Position numbers and translations under genes: made by a program. DNA of 64,000 bases from Patiriisocius sp047730165. GTDB taxonomy: Bacteria; Bacteroidota; Bacteroidia; Flavobacteriales; Flavobacteriaceae. The stretch lies in contig NZ_CP159834.1 of assembly GCF_047730165.1 (NCBI RefSeq), positions 2,108,001 to 2,172,000 on the forward strand, in the 5' to 3' direction. The notes under the pieces were generated by a model. It had not been told where the DNA came from and did not search any database. It worked only from the letters and a program-made list of their open reading frames with translations. Shown here piece after piece: positions 52,312-62,014 of this stretch (position 1 is the stretch's first letter; each line of letters starts with the position of its first letter).

Positions 52312-55182
52312 ATGATAAAAAGACATTTAAAAAGTTCATTATTTTTTATAATGGCTATCGCTATTTCATTTACTTCTTGTAAGGAAAATGGAGCTGATTC
52401 TTCAGAAGCAAACGCAAAACTTTCAGTTGATTATGAAAAATATGTTTTAGACAACGGACTCGAAGTCATCTTACATCAAGATAAGAGTGATCCTATCGTT
52501 TCACTTGCCGTGCAATACGGGGTAGGTTCAAACCGTGAAAAGACGGGGCGTACTGGATTTGCACATCTTTTTGAACATATGTTATTTCAGGAATCTGAGA
52601 ATGTGCCACAAGATCAATTCTTTAAAAAAATACAAGATGCAGGTGGTACCCTTAACGGTGGTACCTGGAAAGATGGAACCATCTATTATGAAACAGTGCC
52701 AAGCAACGCGATGGAAATGATGATGTGGTTAGAAAGCGATCGTATGGGATGGTTTATTAATACCGTAACAGAATCTGCTTTTGAAAATCAACAAGAAGTT
52801 GTTCAGAATGAAAAGCGTCAACGTGTAGATAATAATCCTTACGGACATACAGGTTGGGTTATTGATAAAGCAATCTATCCAGAATCACATCCTTACAACT
52901 GGCAAGTTATTGGAGAGCTTGTAGATTTACAAAGCGCCACAGTAGCTGATGTACGTGAGTTTTATGAAAAATTTTATGGACCTAACAATGCGACCTTAGT
53001 ACTCGTAGGAGATTTTGAAACTGCGGAAGCAAAGGAGATGATTAACAAGTATTTTGGTGAAGTTAAAAGAGGTAAAGAAGTACCTAAATTAAAACCACAA
53101 CGCACCACACTAGCAGAATCAAAAAGATTATTCCACGAAGATAATTTTGCAACGACGGCACAATTAAATATGGTATGGCCTACAGTAGAGCAGTATACAG
53201 AAGATGCGTACGCCTTAGACTTTTTAGGTGAATTATTCTCAAGCGGAAAAAATGCACCTTTATATAAAGTAATTGAAAAAGAAAAAGAATTGTCTTCTAG
53301 TTATTATTCTTATAATGGTTCTGGAGAGATTGCAGGAGTGTTTAGAATTTCAGTAACAGCAAATGACGGTAAGAGTTTAAAAGATGTAGAAGAAGGAATT
53401 AATGAAGCGTTTGCGCTTTTTGAAACAGAAGGTATTACAGACAGAGATATAGTGAGAGTGAAGGCAGGACTAGAAACTGGTTTTTACAACGGGATTAGTA
53501 GTGTGCAAGGAAAAGCATTTCAGTTAGCGAGTTATAATGAGTTTACTGGAAATCCTAGCTTCATTGAAACAGATATTGAAAATATTCAGAAAGTGACAAA
53601 AGAAGATGTAATGCGTGTGTACAACACGTACATCAAAGGAAAACCTTTTGTATTAACAAGCTTTGTTCCTAAAGGAAAGACAGATTTGATTGCAGAAAAC
53701 TCAATCAAAGCAGAGGTGGTAGAGGAGAAAATTGTTGAGAATATTAAGAAAGAAGTTATTGAAGAGTCTACAGAAGCCGTGGCAAAAACACCTTCTGTGT
53801 TTGACCGTTCTATAGAGCCAACACAAGGAGATTCGCCAGCGCTAAAAGTTCCAACTAGTTGGACTACAGAATTAGATAATGGTATTAAAGTGTTTGGAAT
53901 CGAACAAAATGAAATCCCCACAGTAAACTTTAGTTTAGTGATGGAAGGTGGACATTTGTTAGATAGTATGGACAAGAATGGAGTAGCCAACTTATTGACA
54001 GATATCATGATGGAAGGTACTGCTAATAAAACACCACAAGAATTAGAAGAAGAAATAGAAATGCTTGGAGCAAGCATTAACATGTATACAACACGAGAGT
54101 CTATTGTAATCCAGGTAAATACGTTGGTTCGTAACTACGAGAAAACGATGGCTTTAGTAGAAGAGATTCTTACACAACCTCGTTGGGATGTTGAAGAGTT
54201 TGGTCGTATTAAAACGGCTACGATCAACCAGGTAAAAAGGTCCTCGGCAAATCCTAATGCAGTTGCGGGTCGCGTGTTTAACAAACTACTATACGGTAAA
54301 GACCATATTTTTGCATACCCGACTTCTGGTACTGTTGAATCTATTGAGTCTATTGGTATCGAAGATGTAAAAGCGTTTTATACGGCTAATTTTTCTCCAT
54401 CAATTTCAAGATTTCATATTGTAGGGAAGTTAGATCAAAAGAAAGCGCTTGCTGGTTTAGAAAGTTTAAATAAGAACTGGGCAGCAAAAGAGGTGACGAT
54501 TCCAGAATATCCAGTAGCAAATAATAGAGATAAATCTTCTGTATACTTTGTAGACATTCCTGGGGCAAAGCAGTCGGTGATTCAAATAGGAAATATTGCT
54601 ATGGCGAGAACGGATGAAGATTTTTACCCAGCCGAAGTAATGAACTACGCTTTAGGTGGTGCTTTTAACGGGGTTGTAAATAGAATTCTACGAGAAGAAA
54701 AAGGATATACTTATGGCGCTCGTACAGGTTTTGGTGGAAGTAAAATACCAGGAACCTTTAGAGCTTCGTCAAGTGTAAGAACTAACACAACTGGCGAATC
54801 TGTGGAGATTTTTAGAGATGAAATTAACAAGTATAAAGAAGGAATCTCTCAAGAAGATCTAGACTTTACTAAGAATGCTTTAATTAAATCTAACGCGCGT
54901 CGTTTTGAAACACAGTTTGCATTGTTGGGTATGTTGCAAGAAATGAGCACCTACGGTTTAAGTCCAGATTATATAGAAGGAGAAGAAGCAACGGTGCGTA
55001 ATATGACACTTGCTACTCATAAAGCATTAGCAAATAAACATTTAGATCCATCAAAAATGGCATTTCTTATCGTTGGTGATGCAGAGAGCCAGTACGTTCA
55101 GTTTAAAGATATGGGCTTTGATGAAGTTTTATTGTTAGATAAAGAAGGAGAAGAAGTAAAGCTTGAGAAAGTTAAAATGTAA
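52312..55182 (+). CDS. M16 (pitrilysin/insulinase) zinc peptidase lipoprotein, two-domain
   Basis: Likely degrades peptides in the periplasm or at the outer membrane. The lipoprotein signal ends SFTSCKEN (Cys at residue 23). The first M16 half has the inverted zinc motif HLFEH (H85, E88, H89) and a downstream Glu in the NEKRQRVDNNPYG region. The second half (~520-940), with MMEGTANKT and KGYTYGARTGFGG, lacks the zinc motif, the usual active/inactive pairing. A Glu/Lys-rich linker (~475-510) joins the halves. The length of 956 residues is typical of the Bacteroidota form. A strong terminator follows. Confidence 0.92.
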   Translation: MIKRHLKSSLFFIMAIAISFTSCKENGADSSEANAKLSVDYEKYVLDNGLEVILHQDKSDPIVSLAVQYGVGSNREKTGRTGFAHLFEHMLFQESENVPQDQFFKKIQDAGGTLNGGTWKDGTIYYETVPSNAMEMMMWLESDRMGWFINTVTESAFENQQEVVQNEKRQRVDNNPYGHTGWVIDKAIYPESHPYNWQVIGELVDLQSATVADVREFYEKFYGPNNATLVLVGDFETAEAKEMINKYFGEVKRGKEVPKLKPQRTTLAESKRLFHEDNFATTAQLNMVWPTVEQYTEDAYALDFLGELFSSGKNAPLYKVIEKEKELSSSYYSYNGSGEIAGVFRISVTANDGKSLKDVEEGINEAFALFETEGITDRDIVRVKAGLETGFYNGISSVQGKAFQLASYNEFTGNPSFIETDIENIQKVTKEDVMRVYNTYIKGKPFVLTSFVPKGKTDLIAENSIKAEVVEEKIVENIKKEVIEESTEAVAKTPSVFDRSIEPTQGDSPALKVPTSWTTELDNGIKVFGIEQNEIPTVNFSLVMEGGHLLDSMDKNGVANLLTDIMMEGTANKTPQELEEEIEMLGASINMYTTRESIVIQVNTLVRNYEKTMALVEEILTQPRWDVEEFGRIKTATINQVKRSSANPNAVAGRVFNKLLYGKDHIFAYPTSGTVESIESIGIEDVKAFYTANFSPSISRFHIVGKLDQKKALAGLESLNKNWAAKEVTIPEYPVANNRDKSSVYFVDIPGAKQSVIQIGNIAMARTDEDFYPAEVMNYALGGAFNGVVNRILREEKGYTYGARTGFGGSKIPGTFRASSSVRTNTTGESVEIFRDEINKYKEGISQEDLDFTKNALIKSNARRFETQFALLGMLQEMSTYGLSPDYIEGEEATVRNMTLATHKALANKHLDPSKMAFLIVGDAESQYVQFKDMGFDEVLLLDKEGEEVKLEKVKM

Positions 55183-55202
55183 ATACTATTTTTTTAATTT
55201 AA

Positions 55203-55236
55203 AAAGAGCCTTGATATTTTCAAGGCTCTTTTTTTT
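55203..55236 (+). terminator. Strong terminator after the M16 peptidase gene
   Basis: AAAGAGCCTTGA (55203-55214) pairs perfectly with TCAAGGCTCTTT (55220-55231) around a 5-base loop, followed by a T-run. Confidence 0.95.
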
Positions 55237-55355
55237 GCGGAAATGTTACGTTCATCATACATCGGTAAGCGCGAGATTAGAAAGTTAAAATTGTATGAGC
55301 CCTAAAGCACCTCATTTTCCAGATATATTTACTAAGTTTAATCAAAATATAAAAA

Positions 55356-56480
55356 ATGAGATTCCCCTTCCTATTTTTAGCAGCGATACTCTTCTTGAAT
55401 TCGTGCGAATTGAAAACCAAACCAGAAGACGCTAAGGATAAAACAGTTCAAAAACAGCAAGAAATAAAAACTTTTGAAGCCCCTGAGTTCTCCTTAGCAG
55501 AAGCCAATAAGCTTTTAGAATTACCGCTACATTGTGTAGAAACAGAATACCCCAATAAGCTAAGTCAAACCATAGGTAGCGATGCAGACTTGCAATCTCC
55601 AGAAACATTGCACCCTATATTTTATGGCTGTTTTGACTGGCACAGTGCAGCACACGGCTATTGGTCTATGGTGACACTTTTAAAAGAGCATTCCAATTTG
55701 GACAAAGGCGCAGCAGCCATGACTATTCTAGACCGAAATATCACCAAAGAGAATGTAGCTAAAGAAATCGTTTATTTTGAAGGCAAGCTTAATAAATCGT
55801 ACGAGCGCACCTACGGCTGGGCGTGGCTGTTAAAACTACAAGAAGCATTGAAAACGTGGGACCACCCAAAAGCACGTGAATGGGAAACGGCCTTACAACC
55901 CTTAGCAGACCTCATCGTAGAGCGCTATATAGAATTCCTCCCAAAATTAGTGTACCCAATTAGGGTGGGCGAACATACAAACACCGCGTTCGGCCTCACC
56001 TTTGCTTATGATTATGCACAAGTGGCAGGGCATACAGAGTTGCAGTTGTTAATTGAACAACGCGCTAAAGATTTTTATATGAAAGATGCTGGTTGTCCAA
56101 TCACTTGGGAGCCTAGTGGCTATGATTTTTTATCGCCTTGTTTAGAAGAGCTTGATATTATGCGACGTGTGCTCCCTAGACCGGAGTTTAAAAAATGGGT
56201 CAATGATTTTATGCCAGCGCTAAAATCCAAAAAATTTAAACTACCAGTAGGAGAAGTGAGCGATCGCACAGACGGAAAACTAGTACATCTCGACGGATTA
56301 AACTTTAGTAGAGCCTGGGTATTATATGGGCTTGCTAATCAATATCCTGAGTACAATCACTTAAAGAATATCGCGCACGAGCACATCGCTTATTCCTATC
56401 CCAACCTCGTTGGCGATAGTTATGAAGGTGGGCATTGGTTGGGGAGTTTTGCTATCTATGCATTGATACAGAATCAGTAA
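55356..56480 (+). CDS. DUF2891 lipoprotein
   Basis: The lipoprotein signal ends FLNSCELK (Cys at residue 17). The remaining ~350 residues match the DUF2891 pattern: HPIFYGCFDWHSAAHGYWSM near residue 88, YGWAWLLKLQEAL near residue 154, GEHTNTAFGL and LSPCLEELDIM. The fold appears to be an alpha/alpha toroid like glycan-processing enzymes, but no reaction is established for the family. The conserved His/Trp/Asp residues suggest an enzyme. It has its own promoter region, with TATATTTAC upstream, and is separate from the following transporter. Confidence 0.85.
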   Translation: MRFPFLFLAAILFLNSCELKTKPEDAKDKTVQKQQEIKTFEAPEFSLAEANKLLELPLHCVETEYPNKLSQTIGSDADLQSPETLHPIFYGCFDWHSAAHGYWSMVTLLKEHSNLDKGAAAMTILDRNITKENVAKEIVYFEGKLNKSYERTYGWAWLLKLQEALKTWDHPKAREWETALQPLADLIVERYIEFLPKLVYPIRVGEHTNTAFGLTFAYDYAQVAGHTELQLLIEQRAKDFYMKDAGCPITWEPSGYDFLSPCLEELDIMRRVLPRPEFKKWVNDFMPALKSKKFKLPVGEVSDRTDGKLVHLDGLNFSRAWVLYGLANQYPEYNHLKNIAHEHIAYSYPNLVGDSYEGGHWLGSFAIYALIQNQ

Positions 56481-56554
56481 TTCAACATTAAGGCAAACTT
56501 CCGCTACACTCAGTGCAGCGCTTATTTCTTTAAACTTTAGGCACTTTTATACAT

Positions 56555-57781
56555 ATGATAAACCCACTTAAAAACATAGGACCAGGCACACTCGTTGCAG
56601 CAGCATTTATAGGCCCTGGGACGGTCACGGTTTGCACGATTGCGGGTGTAGAATTCGGCTTTACCTTACTCTGGGCAATGGCGCTTTCTATCGTAGCGAC
56701 AATCGTCCTGCAAGAGATGGCGGCACGTTTAGGTATCGTTACTCAAAAGGGTTTGGCAGAAACTATTACTGCTGAAATATCAAACAAATGGCTAAGAGGT
56801 GCTGCTATTTTATTAATCGTCTCGGCGATTTTGATTGGGAATGCGGCCTATGAAGCTGGTAATATTAGTGGTGGTGCTTTGGGCTTGGCTTCGGTGCTTT
56901 CCACATCTGTATTGGAGATGGGCACGGTGAGTTTTCCATTTATTCCTGCGCTGATTGGGGTGGTGGCTTTTGTTGTATTGTACTTCGGAAATTATAAAAC
57001 CATCGAGCGCTTTCTGGTCGCATTAGTAATTGTGATGAGCCTCTCGTTTCTTATAGCAGCCGTATTAACACAACCTGACATTTCCGAAGTCTTAAAAGGA
57101 CTTTTTATACCAAGCATTCCTGACGAATCTTTATTGCTTATTGTAGGATTGATAGGGACAACCGTGGTACCGTATAATCTGTTTTTGCACGCATCACTCG
57201 TTAAAGAGCGATGGAAGGATGTGGGCGATCTTAAAAAGGCGAGAAGCGATGTGTATGTTTCTATTGTGTTGGGCGGACTCGTCTCTATGGGGATTATTGT
57301 GTGTGGTGCGGCAATACAGCAAGGTGAAATAACAAACGCCGCAGATCTAGCAAAAGGACTCGAACCTTTGTTCGGCTCTTACGCGAAGTACTTCTTGAGT
57401 TTGGGCTTGTTTGCAGCGGGGATTACCTCTGCAATTACGGCACCATTGGCTGCGGCTTATGTAGCACGAGGTTGCTTTGGTTGGGAAGATTCTATAAAGT
57501 CTTCTAAGTTTAAAGCGGTTTGGATTGCGATACTCTTAATTGGTGTTGTGTTTTCTTCTGTAGGTTTTAAGTCGATAGAAGTGATAAAGTTCGCACAATT
57601 TGCTAATGGATTATTACTACCTATCGTTGCAATTTTCTTACTATGGATAGTCAATAAAAAATCTGTTTTAGGAAATTACAGAAACTCAAAATTGCAGAAC
57701 ATACTCGGTGTTATTATTGTGATAGCGACCATTGGCTTAGGTTTGAGAGGGCTATTAAAAGTTTTTGGTGTCTTATCATAA
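56555..57781 (+). CDS. Atypical Nramp-family transporter
   Basis: A membrane protein of 408 residues with about 11 hydrophobic segments and an Nramp-type start (IGPGTLVAAAFIGPGTVTVC). The metal-coordinating DPGN of helix 1 is replaced by GPGT (residues 20-23). The MPH motif of helix 6 is VPY (205-207, in TTVVPYNLFLHAS). Without the Asp, Asn and Met ligands it should not be a normal Mn/Fe transporter. It stands 150 bases before pxpABC. In Bacillus subtilis an Nramp homologue (YcsG) is also in the operon of the PxpA homologue YcsF, so a link to 5-oxoproline uptake or export, or to another cation, is plausible but unproven. Confidence 0.85.
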   Translation: MINPLKNIGPGTLVAAAFIGPGTVTVCTIAGVEFGFTLLWAMALSIVATIVLQEMAARLGIVTQKGLAETITAEISNKWLRGAAILLIVSAILIGNAAYEAGNISGGALGLASVLSTSVLEMGTVSFPFIPALIGVVAFVVLYFGNYKTIERFLVALVIVMSLSFLIAAVLTQPDISEVLKGLFIPSIPDESLLLIVGLIGTTVVPYNLFLHASLVKERWKDVGDLKKARSDVYVSIVLGGLVSMGIIVCGAAIQQGEITNAADLAKGLEPLFGSYAKYFLSLGLFAAGITSAITAPLAAAYVARGCFGWEDSIKSSKFKAVWIAILLIGVVFSSVGFKSIEVIKFAQFANGLLLPIVAIFLLWIVNKKSVLGNYRNSKLQNILGVIIVIATIGLGLRGLLKVFGVLS

Positions 57782-57930
57782 GAAGTAATAGGTCAATACT
57801 TCTTTTTCTGTGGGACATTATAATCTTTCACACATCTCAGTTAAATAATTATAATACAGAGCAATAGAAGAAACAAAAGACTTCAGATTATTAAAGAGAT
57901 ATTTTTTTAATCAATTAAGAATAGTAGAGA

Positions 57931-58659
57931 GTGAAAATAATCAACATCAACGCAGATTTAGGAGAAGGCACAGGAAATGACAAAGCGTTGATGCCTATGA
58001 TTGCCAGTTGTTCTATAGCTTGTGGTGGTCATTACGGTGATGAAAATACAATGAGAACGGCGCTGCGATTGGCTAAGAAATACAACGTAAAAGTAGGGGC
58101 ACATCCTTCATTTCCGGACCTAGAAAACTTTGGGCGTGAAAAACTCACCTTGACAAAAGACGAATTACGAAGCACTGTCTATGAGCAAATAATGAGACTA
58201 GCCACAATTTGTGACGAAGAAGACATCCCTTTGCATCACGTAAAACCACACGGTGCCTTATACAATTATGCCGCCATAGATGCAGCCACGGCAGATGCTA
58301 TAGTAGAAGCCATCTTAGATACAAAATTACGACCGAAACTTTATACACAACACGATTCTATTATCTACCATAAAGCGAAAAATTTGTTACCTGTAGTGCC
58401 CGAAGCTTTTATTGATAGAGGATACTCCCCAGACTTAAAATTAAAATCAAGAAGTGAGGAAGGCGCGGTAATCACTTCGCCAGAAGAGGCTTGGGAGCAA
58501 TTAATAGGGTTTGTAGAGAATAACAAAGTAAGGACAGCGGCTGGCGATAAAGCCATCATTGCAGAAACGTTCTGCTTACATAGCGATCACGATAATGCAG
58601 TAGAAATACTTAGGTATCTAAAACAAAAACTAACCGAATTAAACTACCGCATAGAATGA
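57931..58659 (+). CDS. pxpA: 5-oxoprolinase subunit A (LamB/YcsF family)
   Basis: One of three subunits of the ATP-dependent prokaryotic 5-oxoprolinase that opens 5-oxoproline to glutamate. The GTG start at 57931 is chosen because the family signature NINADLGEG begins immediately after it and no ATG is available. Further motifs are SCSIACGGHYGDENTM, GAHPSFPD and VKPHGALYN, ending with CLHSDHDNA. The length of 242 residues is normal. Its stop overlaps the pxpB start by four bases (ATGA), showing translational coupling. Confidence 0.95.
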   Translation: MKIININADLGEGTGNDKALMPMIASCSIACGGHYGDENTMRTALRLAKKYNVKVGAHPSFPDLENFGREKLTLTKDELRSTVYEQIMRLATICDEEDIPLHHVKPHGALYNYAAIDAATADAIVEAILDTKLRPKLYTQHDSIIYHKAKNLLPVVPEAFIDRGYSPDLKLKSRSEEGAVITSPEEAWEQLIGFVENNKVRTAAGDKAIIAETFCLHSDHDNAVEILRYLKQKLTELNYRIE

Positions 58660-59372
58660 ATGTAAAGATTCGGCAATATGGCGAAAACGGGATACTAATA
58701 GATTGGCCTGCGGTTGTTGATGCGCATACGCTTCAGATAATTCTAAATGTCAATGTTGCCATTCAAGACACTTTTTCTGAAGTACTTATAGAAACCGTAA
58801 TCACATATCATACGATCGCCGTTTACCTTAAAGAAACAGCTTCTGTATCTCTTTGTTTAAAGCAGTTACACGCCTTTGTTAAAACTGATATGGCGAAAAT
58901 GGATGCAGTAAAGCGTGTCATTTATATTCCAGTTTGTTACGAAAATCATTTTGCTTTAGATATGGCCTTAGTTGCGGAGAAAAACAAACTAACAAGCAAC
59001 GAGATCATAGCCTTGCACACAGCTTCTGCTTACCCTATATGCTTTCTCGGATTTCTACCGGGATTCCCATATTTAGCAGGATTAGATAAAAAGCTTCACA
59101 CGCCTAGACTAGAAACACCTCGATTACGAATAGCTGCGGGTTCTGTAGGTATAGGAGGGAGTCAAACAGGAATATATCCAAGCAACTCGCCAGGCGGATG
59201 GAATATTATAGGTAAAACACCATTAGAGTTATTTAATGTCACTAAGAACCCTCCTAATCTGCTAAAGGCAGGTGATCACATACAGTTTGAGTCTATCACC
59301 ATAGTAGCATTTGAAAAAATTAAATCTGAAATCAAATCTGGAGCGTTTCAGCTAAAATTCTCTTCGCTATGA
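58656..59372 (+). CDS. pxpB: 5-oxoprolinase subunit B (KipI family)
   Basis: Subunit of the 5-oxoprolinase; the relative KipI was first known as an inhibitor of the sporulation kinase in Bacillus. The 238-residue product has the C-terminal cyclophilin-like domain with FLGFLPGFPYLAGLD, RIAAGSVGIGGSQTGIYPS and SPGGWNIIGKTP, which are family hallmarks. The start overlaps pxpA and the stop overlaps pxpC, each by ATGA. All three subunits are needed for activity in characterised bacteria. Confidence 0.94.
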   Translation: MNVKIRQYGENGILIDWPAVVDAHTLQIILNVNVAIQDTFSEVLIETVITYHTIAVYLKETASVSLCLKQLHAFVKTDMAKMDAVKRVIYIPVCYENHFALDMALVAEKNKLTSNEIIALHTASAYPICFLGFLPGFPYLAGLDKKLHTPRLETPRLRIAAGSVGIGGSQTGIYPSNSPGGWNIIGKTPLELFNVTKNPPNLLKAGDHIQFESITIVAFEKIKSEIKSGAFQLKFSSL

Positions 59373-60214
59373 TACACGTGCTAAAAGCAGGATTATGGAC
59401 GAGTATTCAGGACCGGGGTAGATATGGGTATCGCTCGATTGGGGTGCCATTAAGTGGTGCGATGGACCTCCACAGTGCGCATCTTGCCAATAAACTCGTT
59501 GGGAACCCGATCACCGCGGCAATTTTAGAGTTTACCGCGATGGGACCAGAATTACAATTTGACAAAGAAGCGGTTATCGCAATCACTGGAGCGACATTCG
59601 GAATTTTTGTAAATAATGAAGAACAGTGCATAAATACGATAATCCATATTAAAGAAGGTGATTGCATAAAATTCACGCCACCCAAAAAGGGATGGAGAGG
59701 CTATCTTGCAATTCAAGGAGGTTTAGATTCTGAAGTTGTCTTAGGAAGCAAAAGTATGTATCTCGGTATTACAGAAAAGATAAGAATTGAAAAAGGAGCT
59801 ATCTTAAATTTCAGTACTATTTCGCAACTATTAAAGGCTAAAGATAAGGTGTTAAAACCACTAGGTTTTGACTCAGAATTTATCGATGTTTTTAAAGGTC
59901 CAGAGTATGAAATACTGGATGATAAAACGAAGGAAAATTTAATAAATAATAACTTCAAAGTGCATCAAAATAGCAACCGAATGGCCATTCAAATCGATGG
60001 GCTAGGGGAGGTGAAATTTGATGATATTCTAACGGTTCCTGTGCAGCCAGGAACGGTGCAAATTACCCCCTCAGGGAAGCTTCTTATTTTGATGAGAGAT
60101 GCTCAAACTACGGGAGGTTATCCACGTGTTTTTCAGCTAACGAATGATGCTGTAAATAAGCTAGCTCAAAAACGTCCCAATGACAAGATTGTCTTTAGAA
60201 TAACAGCAATCTAG
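59369..60214 (+). CDS. pxpC: 5-oxoprolinase subunit C (KipA family)
   Basis: Third subunit of the ATP-dependent 5-oxoprolinase. The 281-residue product begins with VLKAGLWTSIQDRGRYGYR and has IGVPLSGAMDLHSAHLANKL, the biotin-dependent-carboxylase-like C-terminal pattern of the family, and ends with GGYPRVFQLTNDAVNKLAQ. It is translationally coupled to pxpB and closes the operon. Confidence 0.94.
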   Translation: MIHVLKAGLWTSIQDRGRYGYRSIGVPLSGAMDLHSAHLANKLVGNPITAAILEFTAMGPELQFDKEAVIAITGATFGIFVNNEEQCINTIIHIKEGDCIKFTPPKKGWRGYLAIQGGLDSEVVLGSKSMYLGITEKIRIEKGAILNFSTISQLLKAKDKVLKPLGFDSEFIDVFKGPEYEILDDKTKENLINNNFKVHQNSNRMAIQIDGLGEVKFDDILTVPVQPGTVQITPSGKLLILMRDAQTTGGYPRVFQLTNDAVNKLAQKRPNDKIVFRITAI

Positions 60215-60309
60215 CGCTACGTGATAGTTTAGTCTAATCTAAAAATATAATCTAAATTAATTATATTCAGGTTGTTATGTCGTTTAAGTAAAGTGTAGAT
60301 TTATGCTTT

Positions 60310-61020
60310 CTATTTAGAGCAAATGTTCCAAATAACTTCATCAGGAGTTGGTGCAATGATAGTCATTTCTTCCTTTTTTACAGGATGTGTGAAGGTTATT
60401 TTACGTGCATGAAGATGTATGCTTCCGTCTTTATTACTTCTGTCAAAACCATATTTTAAGTCTCCTTTGATTGGGCAATTAATGGCGGCAAGTTGTGATC
60501 TAATTTGATGGTGTCTTCCAGTCTCAAGATCGATAGAAAGTAGGTAGTAGTTATCAAGTTTTTTGATTACCTCATAATGCAAAATCGCCTGCTTGCTTTC
60601 GGGTACTTCTTTGGGGTATGCATAGCTCTTATTTTGCTTCGGATTACGCTTTAAAAAATGAACCAAAGTGTCCTTGTTTTTAGGTGGCTTTTCCTTAACT
60701 ACAGCCCAGTATGTTTTCTTAGTTTCTCGCGCCGCAAAAGCAGCATTTAATCTAGGTAATGCTTTTGAGGTTCGTGCAAAAATGATAACGCCACTTGTGG
60801 GTCTATCAAGTCTATGCACCACACCTAAGTAAACTGCGCCAGGTTTGTTATGTTTATCTGCAATGTAGCTCTTGCCAATCTCGACCAGTGGAGTATCACC
60901 TGTCTTGTCCCCTTGAACTAGGTCTCCAGGACGCTTATTAACTACTAAAAGGTGGTTGTCTTCAAGAAGTACTTGAAGATTGTTCTTATCGCTATGCGGG
61001 GCTTTCTGGTTTATAATGTG
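60310..61020 (-). CDS. RluA-family pseudouridine synthase, start codon not evident
   Basis: Modifies a uridine in rRNA or tRNA. The catalytic motif is in GVVHRLDRPTSG (Asp of HRLD), followed by TGRHHQIRSQLA. Upstream of it, in the same frame, lies conserved family sequence: LEDNHLLVVNKRPGDLVQGD, then KTGDTPL and NKPGAVYLG. The homologous frame continues to about 61020 and stays open to about 61092, yet it contains no ATG, GTG or TTG before the conserved part. A GTG at 60822 is inside the active-site motif and cannot be the true start. Either a rare start (ATT/ATA at 61009-61020) is used, or the start was mutated. The end given is the limit of clear homology. It lies 115 bases after panB, the usual neighbour. 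Confidence 0.75.
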   Translation of the reverse strand, partial: HIINQKAPHSDKNNLQVLLEDNHLLVVNKRPGDLVQGDKTGDTPLVEIGKSYIADKHNKPGAVYLGVVHRLDRPTSGVIIFARTSKALPRLNAAFAARETKKTYWAVVKEKPPKNKDTLVHFLKRNPKQNKSYAYPKEVPESKQAILHYEVIKKLDNYYLLSIDLETGRHHQIRSQLAAINCPIKGDLKYGFDRSNKDGSIHLHARKITFTHPVKKEEMTIIAPTPDEVIWNICSK

Positions 61021-61134
61021 AAGTTTAGAAATGGGTAGGTTGATGAGTCGTTTATTTATTAGCCTAGTAAGACATAATGCAACAGCTACAGATTACTTAT
61101 TTACGCTGCGCACTGCTACTATAAATTCGTACTG

Positions 61135-61953
61135 TTAGTATTGTTCCTTATCACTAGGGAAATCACCGCTTTTAACATCATCTATATAATTGTTAAACGC
61201 TTTAGTCATTTCAGTGTACAAATCTAAATAACGTCTTAAGAAACGTGGGTTAAATTCGTGTGTCATTCCTATCATATCGTGTGTTACAAGTACTTGACCG
61301 TCTACACCGTTACCTGCGCCAATTCCAATAATGGGTATTGTCAAGCTCTTTGCAACTTCTTCTGCTAATTTTGCAGGAACTTTTTCTAGTACAATGGCAA
61401 AACATCCTGCTCTCTCAAGAAGTAAAGCATCTTCTTTTAATTTTTCAGCTTCTTCATCTTCTTTCGCCCTTACTGTATAAGTTCCAAATTTATAAATGCT
61501 CTGAGGTGTCAATCCTAGGTGACCCATAACAGGTATGCCTGCATTTAAGATACGTTTTATAGATTCTTTAATTTCTCTTCCACCTTCTACTTTTACAGCG
61601 TGACCGCCGCTCTCTTTCATAATTCTAATGGCAGAACGCAATGCTTCTTTTGGATCACTCTGGTAGCTCCCAAAAGGAATGTCTACCACAACTAAACCTC
61701 GAGTAATAGCGCGCACTACAGAAGAGGCGTGGTAAATCATTTGATCTAGCGTAATAGGCAATGTAGTCTCATGACCAGCCATCACATTTGAAGCAGAATC
61801 GCCTACCAGAATAACATCTACTCCAGCGCCATCTACGATTTTTGCCATCGTAAAATCATATGCTGTTAACATAGAGATTTTCTCTCCACGTTTTTTCATA
61901 TCGACCAAGGTCTTAACCGTGATACGCTTGTATTCTTTTTTTGCTACTGACAT
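61135..61953 (-). CDS. panB: Ketopantoate hydroxymethyltransferase
   Basis: First enzyme of pantothenate synthesis: transfers a hydroxymethyl group from methylene-tetrahydrofolate to 2-oxoisovalerate. Signatures are ISMLTAYDFTMAKIVDGAGV, ILVGDSASNVMAGHETTLPI with the Mg-binding Asp, IPFGSYQ, AVKVEGG and MGHLGLTPQS. The 272-residue length is normal. I chose the ATG at 61953 over the TTG one codon upstream. It is followed on the same strand by the RluA-family gene. Confidence 0.96.
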   Translation of the reverse strand: MSVAKKEYKRITVKTLVDMKKRGEKISMLTAYDFTMAKIVDGAGVDVILVGDSASNVMAGHETTLPITLDQMIYHASSVVRAITRGLVVVDIPFGSYQSDPKEALRSAIRIMKESGGHAVKVEGGREIKESIKRILNAGIPVMGHLGLTPQSIYKFGTYTVRAKEDEEAEKLKEDALLLERAGCFAIVLEKVPAKLAEEVAKSLTIPIIGIGAGNGVDGQVLVTHDMIGMTHEFNPRFLRRYLDLYTEMTKAFNNYIDDVKSGDFPSDKEQY

Positions 61954-62014
61954 CAATATATTTTTATTTTGTAAAAGTACTAAATTTGAAACTCTAATCT
62001 TTTACTTCGGAAAT

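Noticed and set aside
53586..54083. Long antisense frame inside the M16 peptidase gene
   Set aside because: Serine- and threonine-rich antisense reading of a clear gene; no start region or homology of its own.
60310..60822. Short 170-residue pseudouridine synthase starting at GTG 60822
   Set aside because: Conserved family sequence continues in frame for about 65 codons upstream of this GTG, so it cannot be the true start.
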